Below are positions 15,053-24,380 of a DNA stretch of 64,000 bases, piece after piece. The stretch's first letter is position 1. Each line of letters starts with the position of its first letter. Location of the stretch: assembly GCA_963753055.1 (NCBI GenBank), contig CAVWAP010000004.1:682001-746000 (forward strand), read 5' to 3'. The notes beneath the pieces are model-generated. The model ran no database searches. It saw only the letters and a program-made list of their open reading frames with translations, and had not been told where the DNA came from. Source of the stretch: JAUWGC01 sp963753055 (GTDB lineage: Bacteria; Bacteroidota; Bacteroidia; Bacteroidales; B18-G4). The position numbers and the translations under genes were made by a program.

Positions 15053-16651
15053 CTAGTTATTCAATTTACAATTTCCACCAAAGAAGATGCGGCAGCCTAT
15101 ATGTACCATCACGCCTACAAAAGCAAGGATGACAAGAATAATACCAGCCACTTCAATATTTGCATTCTGGTCTCTTCCTGGCAAGTAGAAGTCATCCAGG
15201 GCTTCCAGTCGACTCCCATTCCTTATGTGACAGTCAGTACATTGCAATGAAGCTTCTTTTGGCGAGACCTGGTGGCTTAAGGGCCAGTACATATCTGTTT
15301 CAACAAAATCAAACTCCCCGCTAAAAGGTAATCCCAGGTAATCCATGCCCCTGGCAGCAGCTTCTCCCCAGTCGAAGTCTTTCCAGTATGCACCTGTTCC
15401 TACTTCAGGATCCCAGAGCTTTGGCTGGATCAATGTCATATTAACCGGATCATATATCTGCCTTCCCCTGTGAACCTTGACAGGCCATATTTTAGAAGGT
15501 TTATTGGTTTTCTGAAATCTGCCTTTGTCTTTGTAAGCCCCATCCAGTGAGTTCATCTGAACAGGTATCGTATCAATCTTATCAGTGATGAGCTGGTGGT
15601 TTGCTATTCCATTGAACCAGTAGTATTCAGGAATAACATGGTCATCCCAAACAAAGCGTCCCTTGATCGACATATAAGCATGGTTGCCATCAGCATCACT
15701 CTCATGCATGGCTTCGCCATTTGCATCGAGCTCACCGGCGGTTGACCAGTCCCATATCATCTTGGTAGAGTTAACCTTGGCGTAAATAGGTATATGACAT
15801 GTCTGGCAAGCTACCCTTAGGTAATGCTGGTCAATGATGTCATCATTATGGGGAGCCGAAGTATGGCACTGTTCGCACGTTACCCTGTTAATGTTTTCGG
15901 AAGATAAAGCGTACAACTTACCTGCCATCTGGTGCTTATCTGTTACGTGGCAGTCGGTACAAGACATATCTTCACCCTCTGTAGTCATGTGTACATCAAC
16001 TTCCCTTGAGCAATCCAGCATTGCCGTTTCAAGATCACCATGTTTGACATTGTTTCCTCCACCGCCCCAGAAGTGACAGACACCACAATTTTCTTTCTTT
16101 GGCGGTCCCACTCGTTGGGCAACATATGACAGGTTTACACTTTCTGCCGGATAACCTGCCATCCCTTTTCCTTTTTTATATTCTCCTGAGTTGTCGTGGC
16201 ATACGAGGCAATCAATATTCGTAGGCTCCTCGAAGTCAAATGTTTTGTCATGCCACCCATATCCAATATGGCACCTTGTGCAAGTTCCTTCACTGGCTGA
16301 CACGCCTATACAGAAGTTGTTCAGGATGTTCCTTTTGCCAAGGGGTACGGTTCCTTTACCTTCGATTTCTTCTTCCCTTTGCCAGCGCCAGTGGGAAGTA
16401 TTCATTACTTCCTGGTCACGCTGGTTGTGACAACCAATACAGGCTGCAGTGACATCATTGGCGCTTGCAAACTCCTGTTGCAGGACTTCAAATTGCGAAT
16501 GATCGACCGAAGGGGACTGCAAGCGGTCATTTTTGTAAATGTAATTGATAACCCGGATCCTTGCACTATCTCTATTATCAGCCTGGGAATAAGCTCCAGA
16601 AACTAATATTGATAGGGTAAGGACTAACAGTATGAGTGCAGGTTTTTTCAT
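15053..16651 (-). CDS. Tetrathionate reductase family octaheme c-type cytochrome
   Basis: A 532-residue protein with signal peptide (ending YSQA near residue 24), eight CXXCH motifs (CIGCH, CTRCH, CLVCH, CGVCH, CTDCH, CEQCH, CQTCH and a late CTDCH) and a C-terminal transmembrane helix at about residues 500-522. Heme number, spacing and the MIWDWST region match octaheme tetrathionate reductase (OTR) rather than NrfA or hydroxylamine oxidoreductase families. Shewanella OTR reduces tetrathionate, and also nitrite and hydroxylamine, in vitro. The C-terminal anchor and the following cytochrome b suggest a quinone-linked periplasmic reductase. It is divergent from a Crp/Fnr gene. Confidence 0.88.
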   Translation of the reverse strand: MKKPALILLVLTLSILVSGAYSQADNRDSARIRVINYIYKNDRLQSPSVDHSQFEVLQQEFASANDVTAACIGCHNQRDQEVMNTSHWRWQREEEIEGKGTVPLGKRNILNNFCIGVSASEGTCTRCHIGYGWHDKTFDFEEPTNIDCLVCHDNSGEYKKGKGMAGYPAESVNLSYVAQRVGPPKKENCGVCHFWGGGGNNVKHGDLETAMLDCSREVDVHMTTEGEDMSCTDCHVTDKHQMAGKLYALSSENINRVTCEQCHTSAPHNDDIIDQHYLRVACQTCHIPIYAKVNSTKMIWDWSTAGELDANGEAMHESDADGNHAYMSIKGRFVWDDHVIPEYYWFNGIANHQLITDKIDTIPVQMNSLDGAYKDKGRFQKTNKPSKIWPVKVHRGRQIYDPVNMTLIQPKLWDPEVGTGAYWKDFDWGEAAARGMDYLGLPFSGEFDFVETDMYWPLSHQVSPKEASLQCTDCHIRNGSRLEALDDFYLPGRDQNANIEVAGIILVILAFVGVMVHIGCRIFFGGNCKLNN

Positions 16652-16700
16652 TTTCGTGTATTTCAGGATTAATGAATAGTTGTAGAAAGTTCTGTTGTTA

Positions 16701-16708
16701 CAAAATTA
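16701..16708 (-). promoter_or_regulatory. -7 box of the octaheme cytochrome operon
   Basis: On the minus strand the octamer reads TAATTTTG, an exact TAnnTTTG match, 50 bp upstream of the ATG at 16651. The FNR-type palindrome is centred about 75 bp upstream of the inferred start. Confidence 0.45.
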
Positions 16709-16763
16709 ACAATAGGATTTTTCATAGGAAATAGGCATTCAATGATTCAAGTCGGAGATAAAC

Positions 16764-16777
16764 ATGATATAGATCAT
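16764..16777. promoter_or_regulatory. FNR-type operator (ATGAT-N4-ATCAT)
   Basis: A perfect 5-bp palindrome, ATGAT-ATAG-ATCAT, contains TGAT-N4-ATCA as at 7036-7049. It lies between the divergent octaheme cytochrome and Crp/Fnr genes, centred about 60 bp upstream of the latter's inferred start. Confidence 0.64.
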
Positions 16778-16816
16778 ATTCCAAACTGACAATTCCGGCT
16801 TTTCGTAATAATTTCG

Positions 16817-16824
16817 TACCTTTG
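16817..16824 (+). promoter_or_regulatory. -7 box of the second crp/fnr gene
   Basis: TACCTTTG matches TAnnTTTG, 29 bp upstream of the ATG at 16854. Its position also argues against the TTG at 16836 being the start codon. Confidence 0.5.
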
Positions 16825-16853
16825 TAAGCAAATAATTGCCTAATTTATTCCAC

Positions 16854-17546
16854 ATGACAGAACCAGTCAGAACCAGTTGTACTGTTGCCAAAACACACTG
16901 TAATTGCTTTGAAGCCCTTACCGATAAACAAAGGGCATTCATGGAAAGTAAGCAGGTTGAAGTCAATTTTAAAAAAGGCGAGACAATCCTGAAATATGGC
17001 GCATTTGCCACACATGTAATCTTTGTATGCGATGGGCTCGTTAAGGTTTACATGGAAGAGAAAGAGGACCGCTTGATCCTGAAGATTATGGGCCCGGGCA
17101 ATTTAATAGGACTTTCTTCCTTGAACGAAAGTGAAGATGTGTTCCAATATACTGCTTCTGCTTACCAGGATACAAAAGTAAAGTTGATTGACATCAATAC
17201 TTTTAAGCAGCTTATTAGGGAGAATGGTTATTTTGCCGAAAAGATCATCAATATTCTTAGCGATAATGCCAACCTGATAAACAACAGGTTCTTTTGCCTG
17301 ACCCACAGGCAATCATACGGCCGACTGGCTGATATCCTTTTGTGCCTTTCAGGAAGGGTTTTTAAAGCAGATAAGTTTCAACTCGACCTTACCAGGAAAG
17401 AAATTGCCGAGCTGGCTGGGATGTCTACCGAAAGCGTTATCCGGATACTGAAAAAGTTTCAGGATGAGAATTTAATTGATATTGCTGGCAAGATGATAGA
17501 GATCAGGGATAATGACGCTCTTAAGCGAATCTGTTCTTTAGGGTGA
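16854..17546 (+). CDS. Crp/Fnr family transcriptional regulator (paralogue 2)
   Basis: A 230-residue regulator using the ATG at 16854; a TTG six codons upstream is only about 6 bp past the expected transcription start. It has an N-terminal beta-roll, a dimer helix and a winged HTH (LTRKEIAELAGMSTES region near residue 185). Cysteines at 9, 16 and 18, plus Cys59 in the roll, resemble the spacing class of FNR-type iron-sulfur ligands and are absent from paralogue 1, so this copy may sense redox state. It is divergent from the octaheme cytochrome operon, its likely target. Confidence 0.9.
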   Translation: MTEPVRTSCTVAKTHCNCFEALTDKQRAFMESKQVEVNFKKGETILKYGAFATHVIFVCDGLVKVYMEEKEDRLILKIMGPGNLIGLSSLNESEDVFQYTASAYQDTKVKLIDINTFKQLIRENGYFAEKIINILSDNANLINNRFFCLTHRQSYGRLADILLCLSGRVFKADKFQLDLTRKEIAELAGMSTESVIRILKKFQDENLIDIAGKMIEIRDNDALKRICSLG

Positions 17547-17560
17547 TTTAGTGGTTAGTG

Positions 17561-17615
17561 CTCTTCGACTTCGCTCAGGATGACAATGTTATTGGCCTGC
17601 CCCTACGAAGGCAGG
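17561..17615. repeat. REP-like motif and hairpin between convergent crp/fnr and mutS
   Basis: The stretch at 17561-17585 (CTCTTCGACTTCGCTCAGGA followed by TGACA) looks like a dispersed repeat of many environmental bacterial genomes. It is followed by a hairpin, CCTGCC (17596-17601) with GGCAGG (17610-17615). It could serve as the terminator for both genes. Confidence 0.45.
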
Positions 17616-17628
17616 GGTTGGTGGTTAT

Positions 17629-20265
17629 TTACTCTTCGCCTAGTAGTTTTTTAATCTCATTCAGTTTCATTAGTGCCTCTACCGGTGTCAGGGTATTCAC
17701 ATCAGTATTTAATATGTCTTCCTTGATCTGCTGAAGCAACGGGTCATCAAGCTGGATAAAGCTTAACTGAAACTGATCTTCTTCTTTCCCTTTTTTTCTG
17801 CCGGCTTTGGTAAGCTGCTCGTTACTATGTGATTTTTCCAGTTGTTCAAGGATGGCATTGGCCCTGGAAAGAACCCCCTGGGGCATTCCTGCCATCTTGG
17901 CTACATGGATGCCAAAGCTATGCTCACTTCCTCCACGCTCCAGCTTTCTCAGAAAGATGACTTCGTTCTTTATTTCCTTAATCGAGACATGATAGTTCTT
18001 GATCCTGGGCATGGAGGCAGCCATCTCATTCAGCTCATGGTAGTGAGTGGCAAAGAGGACCTTGGCTCTGAACAATGGATGGTTATGTATATATTCTGTA
18101 ATGGCCCAGGCAATGGAGATGCCATCATAAGTGCTTGTACCGCGGCCGATCTCATCCAGGATGATCAGGCTGCGATCCGAGATATTATTCAGGATGCTGG
18201 CAGCCTCGTTCATCTCTACCATAAAAGTGGATTCCCCGGATGAGATATTATCTGAGGCGCCTACACGGGTAAATACTTTATCTACCATTCCAATTTTAGC
18301 TGAATCGGCCGGGATAAAAGAGCCCATTTGAGCCATAAGCACAATCAGGGCTGTCTGCCTGAGCAACGCAGATTTCCCGGACATATTTGGTCCTGTGATA
18401 ATGATAATCTGCTGTTTTTCATTATCCAGGTACACATCGTTCGGAATATACTCTTCACCCAATGGCAGCTCATGTTCGATGACAGGGTGCCGCCCGTTTA
18501 TTATATCAATAACCAATGAATCATTTATCTCCGGCTTCACATAATGGTTCTTGATGGCACAGGTTGCAAATGATAAAAGGCAGTCGAGGCGAGCTATCAA
18601 ATTGGCATTTAGTTGATTGGGCTCAATATAATCCAATAATTCACCAACAAGCTCCTGGAAGAGCCTGTTTTCTAATTCCAGAATCTTCTCTTCAGCACCA
18701 AGTATCTTTTGTTCATATTCTTTCAGCTCTTCGGTGATGTACCTTTCAGAATTGACCAGTGTTTGTTTCCTGTCCCAGTCATCAGGCACTTTGTCCTTAT
18801 GTGTATTGGTAACCTCAAGATAATAACCAAAAACGTTATTGTAGCCAATCTTCAAAGATGTTATACCTGTCCTTTCCAATTCCCTCTTTTGTATATTTTC
18901 CAGGTGGTCCTTGCCCGAAAATGCCAGTCCCCTGAGCTCATCAAGTTCTTTTGAGATTCCGTCCTGGATAATGTTTCCTTTATTTGTGAGGGCGGGTGGG
19001 TCGGGCTTGATCTCTTTTTCAATGCGATCCCTGATCAGCTTGCAGAAGTTCAATTGCTCGGCTACCTTCTTCAGGGGCTTGACCTTGTTCTTCTGGCATG
19101 CTTTCTTTACAGCCTCAACAGCATGTAATGCCCTGCTCAGCTGCACCACCTCCCGGGGGCTTATCTTCCCAACGGCAACTTTAGAAATGATCCTTTCCAG
19201 GTCTCCAACCTGCTTAAACTCTTTTTCAAGAGCCTCAGCAAAATCCCTGTTGCCGACTAGGTGCTCTACAATTTGCAACCTCTCTTCTATCATCGACTTT
19301 TCTTTCAACGGCAGTATACTCCACTTCCTGATCATACGCCCTCCCATGGGGGTGATGCTATGGTCGATGATGTCGAGAAGAGTTTTCGCCTGCTCGTTGA
19401 AAGTGCTTACCATTTCCAGATTACGGATAGTGAATCGATCGAGCCACACATAGCGGTCTTCTTCTATCCTGGAAATCTTGCTAATATGCTGCAACTTGTC
19501 GTGATGGGTTTCTGAAAGATAATGCATGGCAGCTCCGGCAGCTATTATCCCCTGCTTAATTTCTTCAATACCGAAACCTTTCAAGGACTTAGTGCGAAAT
19601 TGCTTTGTCAGCATCTCGTAAGAGAAGTCATCTGTAAAAACCCAATCTTCAAATGTGTTGGTATAGAATTTGTTCCCAAAAAGCTCAAAGAAATGGTTCA
19701 GTTTACTTTTTTGAATGATAACTTCATTTGGCTTAAAGCTCTGTATCAGTTTGTCAAGGTACTCATTGCTTCCCTGCGCGACGTAAAACTCCCCGGTTGA
19801 AATATCAAGAAATGAGATTCCCGAAATGCGGTGGTCGAAATGAATCCCGGCCAGAAAATTGTTCTCTTTCTGGTTTAGAACATTATCGTTAAAAGCAACA
19901 CCAGGAGTTACCATCTCTGTAACACCTCTCTTGACAATTTTCTTGGTCAGCTTCGGGTCCTCGAGCTGCTCACATATCGCCACACGCTGACCGGCCTTAA
20001 CCAGCTTAGGCAGGTACGTTTCAAGACTGTGGTGTGGAAACCCTGCAAGTTCAACATAAGAGGCTGCTCCGTTGGCACGCTTTGTAAGCACTATGCCCAA
20101 TATCCGGGCTGCTTTGATGGCGTCTTCTCCGAAAGTTTCATAGAAATCCCCAACCCTGAAAAGCAATAATGCATCAGGATGCTTGGCTTTGATGGAGTTG
20201 TATTGCTTCATCAAAGGTGTTTCGACTATTTTATTTTCTTTTTTCAAGGGATAATCTATTAACAA
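17629..20265 (-). CDS. mutS: DNA mismatch repair protein MutS
   Basis: An 878-residue mismatch-binding ATPase. The N-terminal mismatch-recognition domain carries GDFYETF near residue 43, with the Phe-x-Glu that inserts at mismatches. The core and clamp domains follow. The C-terminal ABC-type ATPase has Walker A GPNMSGKS, the STFMVEM segment, Walker B region LIILDEIGRGTS and a HYHEL switch. Full length for MutS1. The start at 20265 is a TTG; the first ATG (20211) would remove the conserved VETPLMKQY approach, so the TTG is preferred. No mutL is in the window. Confidence 0.96.
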   Translation of the reverse strand: MLIDYPLKKENKIVETPLMKQYNSIKAKHPDALLLFRVGDFYETFGEDAIKAARILGIVLTKRANGAASYVELAGFPHHSLETYLPKLVKAGQRVAICEQLEDPKLTKKIVKRGVTEMVTPGVAFNDNVLNQKENNFLAGIHFDHRISGISFLDISTGEFYVAQGSNEYLDKLIQSFKPNEVIIQKSKLNHFFELFGNKFYTNTFEDWVFTDDFSYEMLTKQFRTKSLKGFGIEEIKQGIIAAGAAMHYLSETHHDKLQHISKISRIEEDRYVWLDRFTIRNLEMVSTFNEQAKTLLDIIDHSITPMGGRMIRKWSILPLKEKSMIEERLQIVEHLVGNRDFAEALEKEFKQVGDLERIISKVAVGKISPREVVQLSRALHAVEAVKKACQKNKVKPLKKVAEQLNFCKLIRDRIEKEIKPDPPALTNKGNIIQDGISKELDELRGLAFSGKDHLENIQKRELERTGITSLKIGYNNVFGYYLEVTNTHKDKVPDDWDRKQTLVNSERYITEELKEYEQKILGAEEKILELENRLFQELVGELLDYIEPNQLNANLIARLDCLLSFATCAIKNHYVKPEINDSLVIDIINGRHPVIEHELPLGEEYIPNDVYLDNEKQQIIIITGPNMSGKSALLRQTALIVLMAQMGSFIPADSAKIGMVDKVFTRVGASDNISSGESTFMVEMNEAASILNNISDRSLIILDEIGRGTSTYDGISIAWAITEYIHNHPLFRAKVLFATHYHELNEMAASMPRIKNYHVSIKEIKNEVIFLRKLERGGSEHSFGIHVAKMAGMPQGVLSRANAILEQLEKSHSNEQLTKAGRKKGKEEDQFQLSFIQLDDPLLQQIKEDILNTDVNTLTPVEALMKLNEIKKLLGEE

Positions 20266-20352
20266 ATTTAAGTTAAAATTCCCTTATGATAGCTGTTTTT
20301 AAATTTATTATCTTAGTGACGCCCCTTTAAACTATGGGATTAACAGCGTATC

Positions 20353-20898
20353 ATGAGAAAACTTAAATTGGATGAATTGAACAGATTGGAAGTGGACCAA
20401 TACAAACATGTTGAAAAGCTTCCGGTAATAATTGTGCTTGATAATATTCGAAGTTTGTTTAATGTAGGTGCCATATTCCGGACAGCTGATGCCTTTCGTA
20501 TATCAAGCATATATCTCTGTGGAATAACTGCCACTCCTCCACATCGTGAAATCCACAAAACAGCTCTGGGTGCTACCGAGTCTGTTGACTGGAAGTACTT
20601 TGAGGATGCTTTATCATCTATAAAAATCCTGAAGCAGGAGGGTTTTATGATTTATGCTATTGAACAAACAGATCAGGGTATTAGTCTTGAGAATTGGAAT
20701 ATCAATAAAAATGATAAACTGGCCGTAATTTTTGGTAATGAAGTGAAAGGGGTATCTGATGAATTACTACCTTACGTTGATGCCTGTATAGAAATACCGC
20801 AATATGGAACTAAACACTCTTTAAATGTGTCGGTTAGTGCTGGTATAGTCGTATGGAAGGTTTTCGATGTTTTAAAGAGCACGCTGAGTTCACCCTGA
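20353..20898 (+). CDS. SpoU/TrmH family RNA 2'-O-methyltransferase
   Basis: A 181-residue SPOUT-fold methyltransferase. Motif 1 has NIRSLFNVGAIFRTADAF (about 32-49), motif 2 FGNEVKGVS (about 130-138) and motif 3 IPQYGTKHSLNVSVS (about 152-166). These form the knotted SAM pocket and catalytic Arg/Asn. Short members act on tRNA or rRNA ribose; the exact nucleotide cannot be assigned. A 7-bp hairpin with a 6-nt loop (20888-20907) overlaps its stop codon but lacks a T-run. Confidence 0.9.
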   Translation: MRKLKLDELNRLEVDQYKHVEKLPVIIVLDNIRSLFNVGAIFRTADAFRISSIYLCGITATPPHREIHKTALGATESVDWKYFEDALSSIKILKQEGFMIYAIEQTDQGISLENWNINKNDKLAVIFGNEVKGVSDELLPYVDACIEIPQYGTKHSLNVSVSAGIVVWKVFDVLKSTLSSP

Positions 20899-21063
20899 CC
20901 GGTGAACCTACGTAACATAATAAGTAATTCATCGTATTACCACCGAAACGTTTAACTATTGTTAAGTTTCATTTTAAGCATTGGCGAATTCCAGAATTTC
21001 TCATTTTTTTGTCTCCTAAAATAAAATAAGGAGAATATTTTATTATTTTTACTAATTAGATTG

Positions 21064-21071
21064 TATATTTG
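21064..21071 (+). promoter_or_regulatory. -7 box of the barrel/OmpA-like/TPR gene
   Basis: TATATTTG fits TAnnTTTG exactly and is 54 bp before the ATG at 21126. The 227-bp gap upstream of the gene otherwise shows only AT-rich sequence. Confidence 0.45.
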
Positions 21072-21125
21072 CACCTAGTATTAAGGGTAATAATTGATTT
21101 TATAATAAACAAAAATTAAAGAATT

Positions 21126-23651
21126 ATGAAAAAGGATTACGGTTTCATCCTGAAGTTTCTTGCAATACTATTATTGGGCGTAATGCCAATTTTAGTTTCT
21201 GCTCAGGAAGGAAAGAAAAAAGAAAGATCAACCGAATTTACACCTCATTGGTTCGTTAATCTCAATGGTGGTATTAACCTCGCACACATGGATGTTGCTA
21301 ATTCTAAGATACTTCCGGCAACTGACACATGGCGTATTGGTTATGGTTTAAGGTTTGGATATCAGTTTATGGGCTGGCTTGGTCTACGTGGTGAATTAAC
21401 TAACGGACAAATGGCAGGCCAGAGAGACGAGATTGCAAACGCAACAATGGCAAATTTTGAAAGCTCGATGGCTTTCGGTTGGCACCTGCAACCCATTATC
21501 AACTTTTCACATCTCTTTGCTGGATACCGGGACCGGTTCTTCAATGTGTATGGTGTTCTTGGTGTAGGAGGGTTCTCTTACAAAACCACCATCAAGGGTG
21601 ACCTTGGAACAGGAGTCGGCGAGCAGGAAATTTATCGCGTAATTGATGCGAGCACAAATGAAATTACATTTATTCCTGCCGATGGCGTTCAGCAAGACAA
21701 CATGGAAGAGCTGCAACACCTGTGGTCATGGCCATTTGGATTGGGCTTCACTTTCCGACTTGCAGAGCGCTGGGAGCTTGCTCTCGAATCACAATTAAGA
21801 TGGTTGGCCTTCGACTATGTTGACAGGTATGACCCGGAACAAGGCTTGGGTGGTGAAAAACCTTTCACTTATGATGTGATGAGCTACAACTCATTAGGTA
21901 TCACTTATAAGTTTGGATACAAGGAAGGCCTGAAGAAAATGGAGAAGAACTATGACCAGACAAGCTTTACTGGTGAACCTGATCCATTGGAAGAAATGGG
22001 AGATTCTGTTGAGATCACCGTTAAAGGAACCATTCCTCCAAAATATATGATGAAGAAATCCGGAATGCTTGTCAAGCCTTACCTGGTGTTTGGCGACCAG
22101 AGGTACCCGGTTGAAACTTATACACTTAAAGGTGAAGATGTACCCGGTGACGGACAGGTTATCAGTTACCAGGATGGCGGATCCTTCTCCTATACTACCA
22201 AGGTACCCTACGTTCCTGGTATGAATGAGTCAGAACTGATGGTGGCTCCGATCGTTTATATGGCGAAAGACGGAACTTTTGCAACGGAAGATGAAATCGT
22301 AGCTAATACCAAGTACATACAGTTGGGAGAAAGAAAGCTTGCTGATGGTGTTATTTATACTTCGAAGAGAATTGTTCACCAGGAACTTGATCTTATCGCT
22401 GCACACCATGGTTATGAGCTTGAGACCATTATCACAAAGAAATCAAGGATTTATTTCCATGTAAACCGTTACAACCTGAGCTGGAGTGTTCCAATGAACA
22501 AAAACGAGAAGTGCCAGCAATTCAGGGATGAAATGTTTGAATTCATCGCTCAGGGATGGGGATTCAAAAACATAGAAATTAAAGGTTGGGCCTCTCCTGA
22601 AGGTGAAGAAACCTTTAACAGGGACCTTTCAGAAAACAGGGCCAACACTGCCTTCAATTATATGGTCAAAGAGATCAAGAAACTGGCTAAGAAGAAAGAT
22701 GCTGTCCTTGAAATCGAAGATCCTAAAGAAGAAATCACTTTCGATATCACATGGCATGGACCAGACTGGGATGGCTTCCTTGCAGCAGTTGAGAATTCTG
22801 ACCTGGCTGACAAGAGAGCAATCATTAATGTGATCAAATCAACAAGTCAGGCTAACCGTGAAGAAGAGATCAAGAACATGATAAATATTTATCCTGAGAT
22901 TGAAGAACTTCTTCTGCCTCCACTACGTCGTGCTGAAATGTATGTGAATTGCTTCGAACCTAAGTTCACCGATGATGAGATCCTTGCATTTGCAACAAGC
23001 TATCCTGATACGCTGGATGACAAAGAGCTTGCTTATGCTGCAGTGCTCACAGATGACCATAGCACTAGACTTACCATTTACAAAGAATACATCAGGTTAT
23101 ATGAAAACAATTGGTTAGGATATAACAATGCTGGTGCAGTTGAGATTGAAAGAGGTAACCTTGAAGAAGCTGCAGAATATCTTGTAGTAGCTGATGAGTT
23201 ATCACCTAATAATGGCATAGTTAAAAATAACCTCGGTGTCCTTGAGTCACATCTTGGAAATTACAAGAAAGCTGAAATGTATTACAAGGAAGCTCAGCAA
23301 CTTGGAGAGAATGTTAACTACAACATGGGTGTGATCAACGTTACCAAAGGTAATTACAGCCAGGCTTCAAGAGATATGAGCGGTGCCACTTGCAATTACA
23401 ATGCTGGTCTGGCTCAAGTGCTCAACAAGGACTATGCTGGTGCCGAGAAGACACTGAAGTGTGCTCCACAGAATGCAGAAACACATTATCTGCTGGCCGT
23501 TGTCGGTGCGCGCACCAACAATACCAACTTACTGTTTGAAAACCTGACCAAGGCTGTTGAAATGAATGGCGACTTTAAAGAAGTTGCAGCTAAGGACAGA
23601 GAATTCATTGAATTCTTCAATGTACCAGACTTCCAGGCTATCGTTCAATAG
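21126..23651 (+). CDS. Outer-membrane beta-barrel protein with OmpA-like and TPR regions
   Basis: An 841-residue envelope protein with a signal peptide (about 1-27, ending VSAQ). Residues 35-280 look like a small outer-membrane barrel (repeated Gly/aromatic strands). The middle (about 455-560) has an OmpA-like pattern, with a YFHVNRYNL-type strand and IKGWASPEGEE followed by LSENRANTAFNYM, which would contact peptidoglycan. Residues about 650-800 contain TPR-type helical repeats (GYNNAGAVEIERGNLEEA, NNLGVLESHLGNYKKA). It may organise or anchor the cell envelope. It is a single-gene unit ending in a strong terminator. Confidence 0.75.
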   Translation: MKKDYGFILKFLAILLLGVMPILVSAQEGKKKERSTEFTPHWFVNLNGGINLAHMDVANSKILPATDTWRIGYGLRFGYQFMGWLGLRGELTNGQMAGQRDEIANATMANFESSMAFGWHLQPIINFSHLFAGYRDRFFNVYGVLGVGGFSYKTTIKGDLGTGVGEQEIYRVIDASTNEITFIPADGVQQDNMEELQHLWSWPFGLGFTFRLAERWELALESQLRWLAFDYVDRYDPEQGLGGEKPFTYDVMSYNSLGITYKFGYKEGLKKMEKNYDQTSFTGEPDPLEEMGDSVEITVKGTIPPKYMMKKSGMLVKPYLVFGDQRYPVETYTLKGEDVPGDGQVISYQDGGSFSYTTKVPYVPGMNESELMVAPIVYMAKDGTFATEDEIVANTKYIQLGERKLADGVIYTSKRIVHQELDLIAAHHGYELETIITKKSRIYFHVNRYNLSWSVPMNKNEKCQQFRDEMFEFIAQGWGFKNIEIKGWASPEGEETFNRDLSENRANTAFNYMVKEIKKLAKKKDAVLEIEDPKEEITFDITWHGPDWDGFLAAVENSDLADKRAIINVIKSTSQANREEEIKNMINIYPEIEELLLPPLRRAEMYVNCFEPKFTDDEILAFATSYPDTLDDKELAYAAVLTDDHSTRLTIYKEYIRLYENNWLGYNNAGAVEIERGNLEEAAEYLVVADELSPNNGIVKNNLGVLESHLGNYKKAEMYYKEAQQLGENVNYNMGVINVTKGNYSQASRDMSGATCNYNAGLAQVLNKDYAGAEKTLKCAPQNAETHYLLAVVGARTNNTNLLFENLTKAVEMNGDFKEVAAKDREFIEFFNVPDFQAIVQ

Positions 23652-23676
23652 TCACGATAATATAAAATCAATTATT

Positions 23677-23708
23677 AAAAAAGCCACTCCTTTTGGAGTG
23701 GCTTTTTT
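23677..23708. terminator. Bidirectional terminator
   Basis: A 14-bp stem (23677-23690 with 23695-23708) with loop TTTT, A-run on the left and T-run on the right. It serves the barrel/TPR gene and the convergent deoxynucleoside kinase operon. Confidence 0.93.
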
Positions 23709-23741
23709 CGTGATGCGTTGTAACCCGTGACGAGTTGATTT

Positions 23742-24380
23742 TCAGAATTCAGATATCATGTGGACCCCCATAGGATAATCCTGCTCCAGCAGCTTCCTGA
23801 TAGCAGCGTAATCTTCTTCCCGATTTACAAAATCCTTGTCGCTGGTATCCAGAATAAGTACCCGCAATTCTGCATTCCTGGTCAGGTAGGAGAGGTATCT
23901 CTTTTCCAGGTTTTCCAGGTAATCATCTGAAATATTTTGCTCATATGACCTTCCACGCAGGCTGATATTACCCTGGATACGGTCTACCGGAAGATGAAGA
24001 TATACAATCAGATCAGGTTTGACCAGGGTAGGGTAGATGATGTCGAAAAGACGGTTGAAAAGCAATAATTCATCACGCTCCAGGTTTACGCTGGCAAATA
24101 TCCTTGATTTATCAATAATGTAATCAGCAACGACATATGTGGAAAACAAATCCCCTTTTATCAGTTGGTCTTTAACCTGCTGGTAACGGTCGGCAAGAAA
24201 AGACATTTCAAGAGGGAAAGCATATTTCTTGGGATCTTTATAAAACTTTGGAAGAAAGGAGTTGTCTTCAAATCGTTCAAGTATCAACCTGCCATTGTTT
24301 TCATCTGACAGCTTTCTGGCCAGGGATGTTTTACCTGCACCAATATTTCCTTCTATGGCAATATAATTATACTTCATCAA
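23742..24380 (-). CDS. Deoxynucleoside kinase
   Basis: A 212-residue dNK-family enzyme phosphorylating deoxynucleosides (deoxyadenosine or deoxyguanosine are the usual bacterial substrates) in salvage. Walker A is GNIGAGKTS (about residues 11-19). The ERF motif (about 36-38), the DRY of FLADRYQQV and the LRGRSYE lid region with its Arg residues are present. The ATG overlaps the folK stop by 4 bp, so the two are co-translated. Substrate preference cannot be settled by eye. Confidence 0.88.
   Translation of the reverse strand: MMKYNYIAIEGNIGAGKTSLARKLSDENNGRLILERFEDNSFLPKFYKDPKKYAFPLEMSFLADRYQQVKDQLIKGDLFSTYVVADYIIDKSRIFASVNLERDELLLFNRLFDIIYPTLVKPDLIVYLHLPVDRIQGNISLRGRSYEQNISDDYLENLEKRYLSYLTRNAELRVLILDTSDKDFVNREEDYAAIRKLLEQDYPMGVHMISEF

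Noticed and set aside
15053..16651. Octaheme nitrite reductase or hydroxylamine oxidoreductase
   Set aside because: Motif spacing, C-terminal membrane anchor and the MIWDWST region fit the OTR family better; no CXXCK heme site is present.
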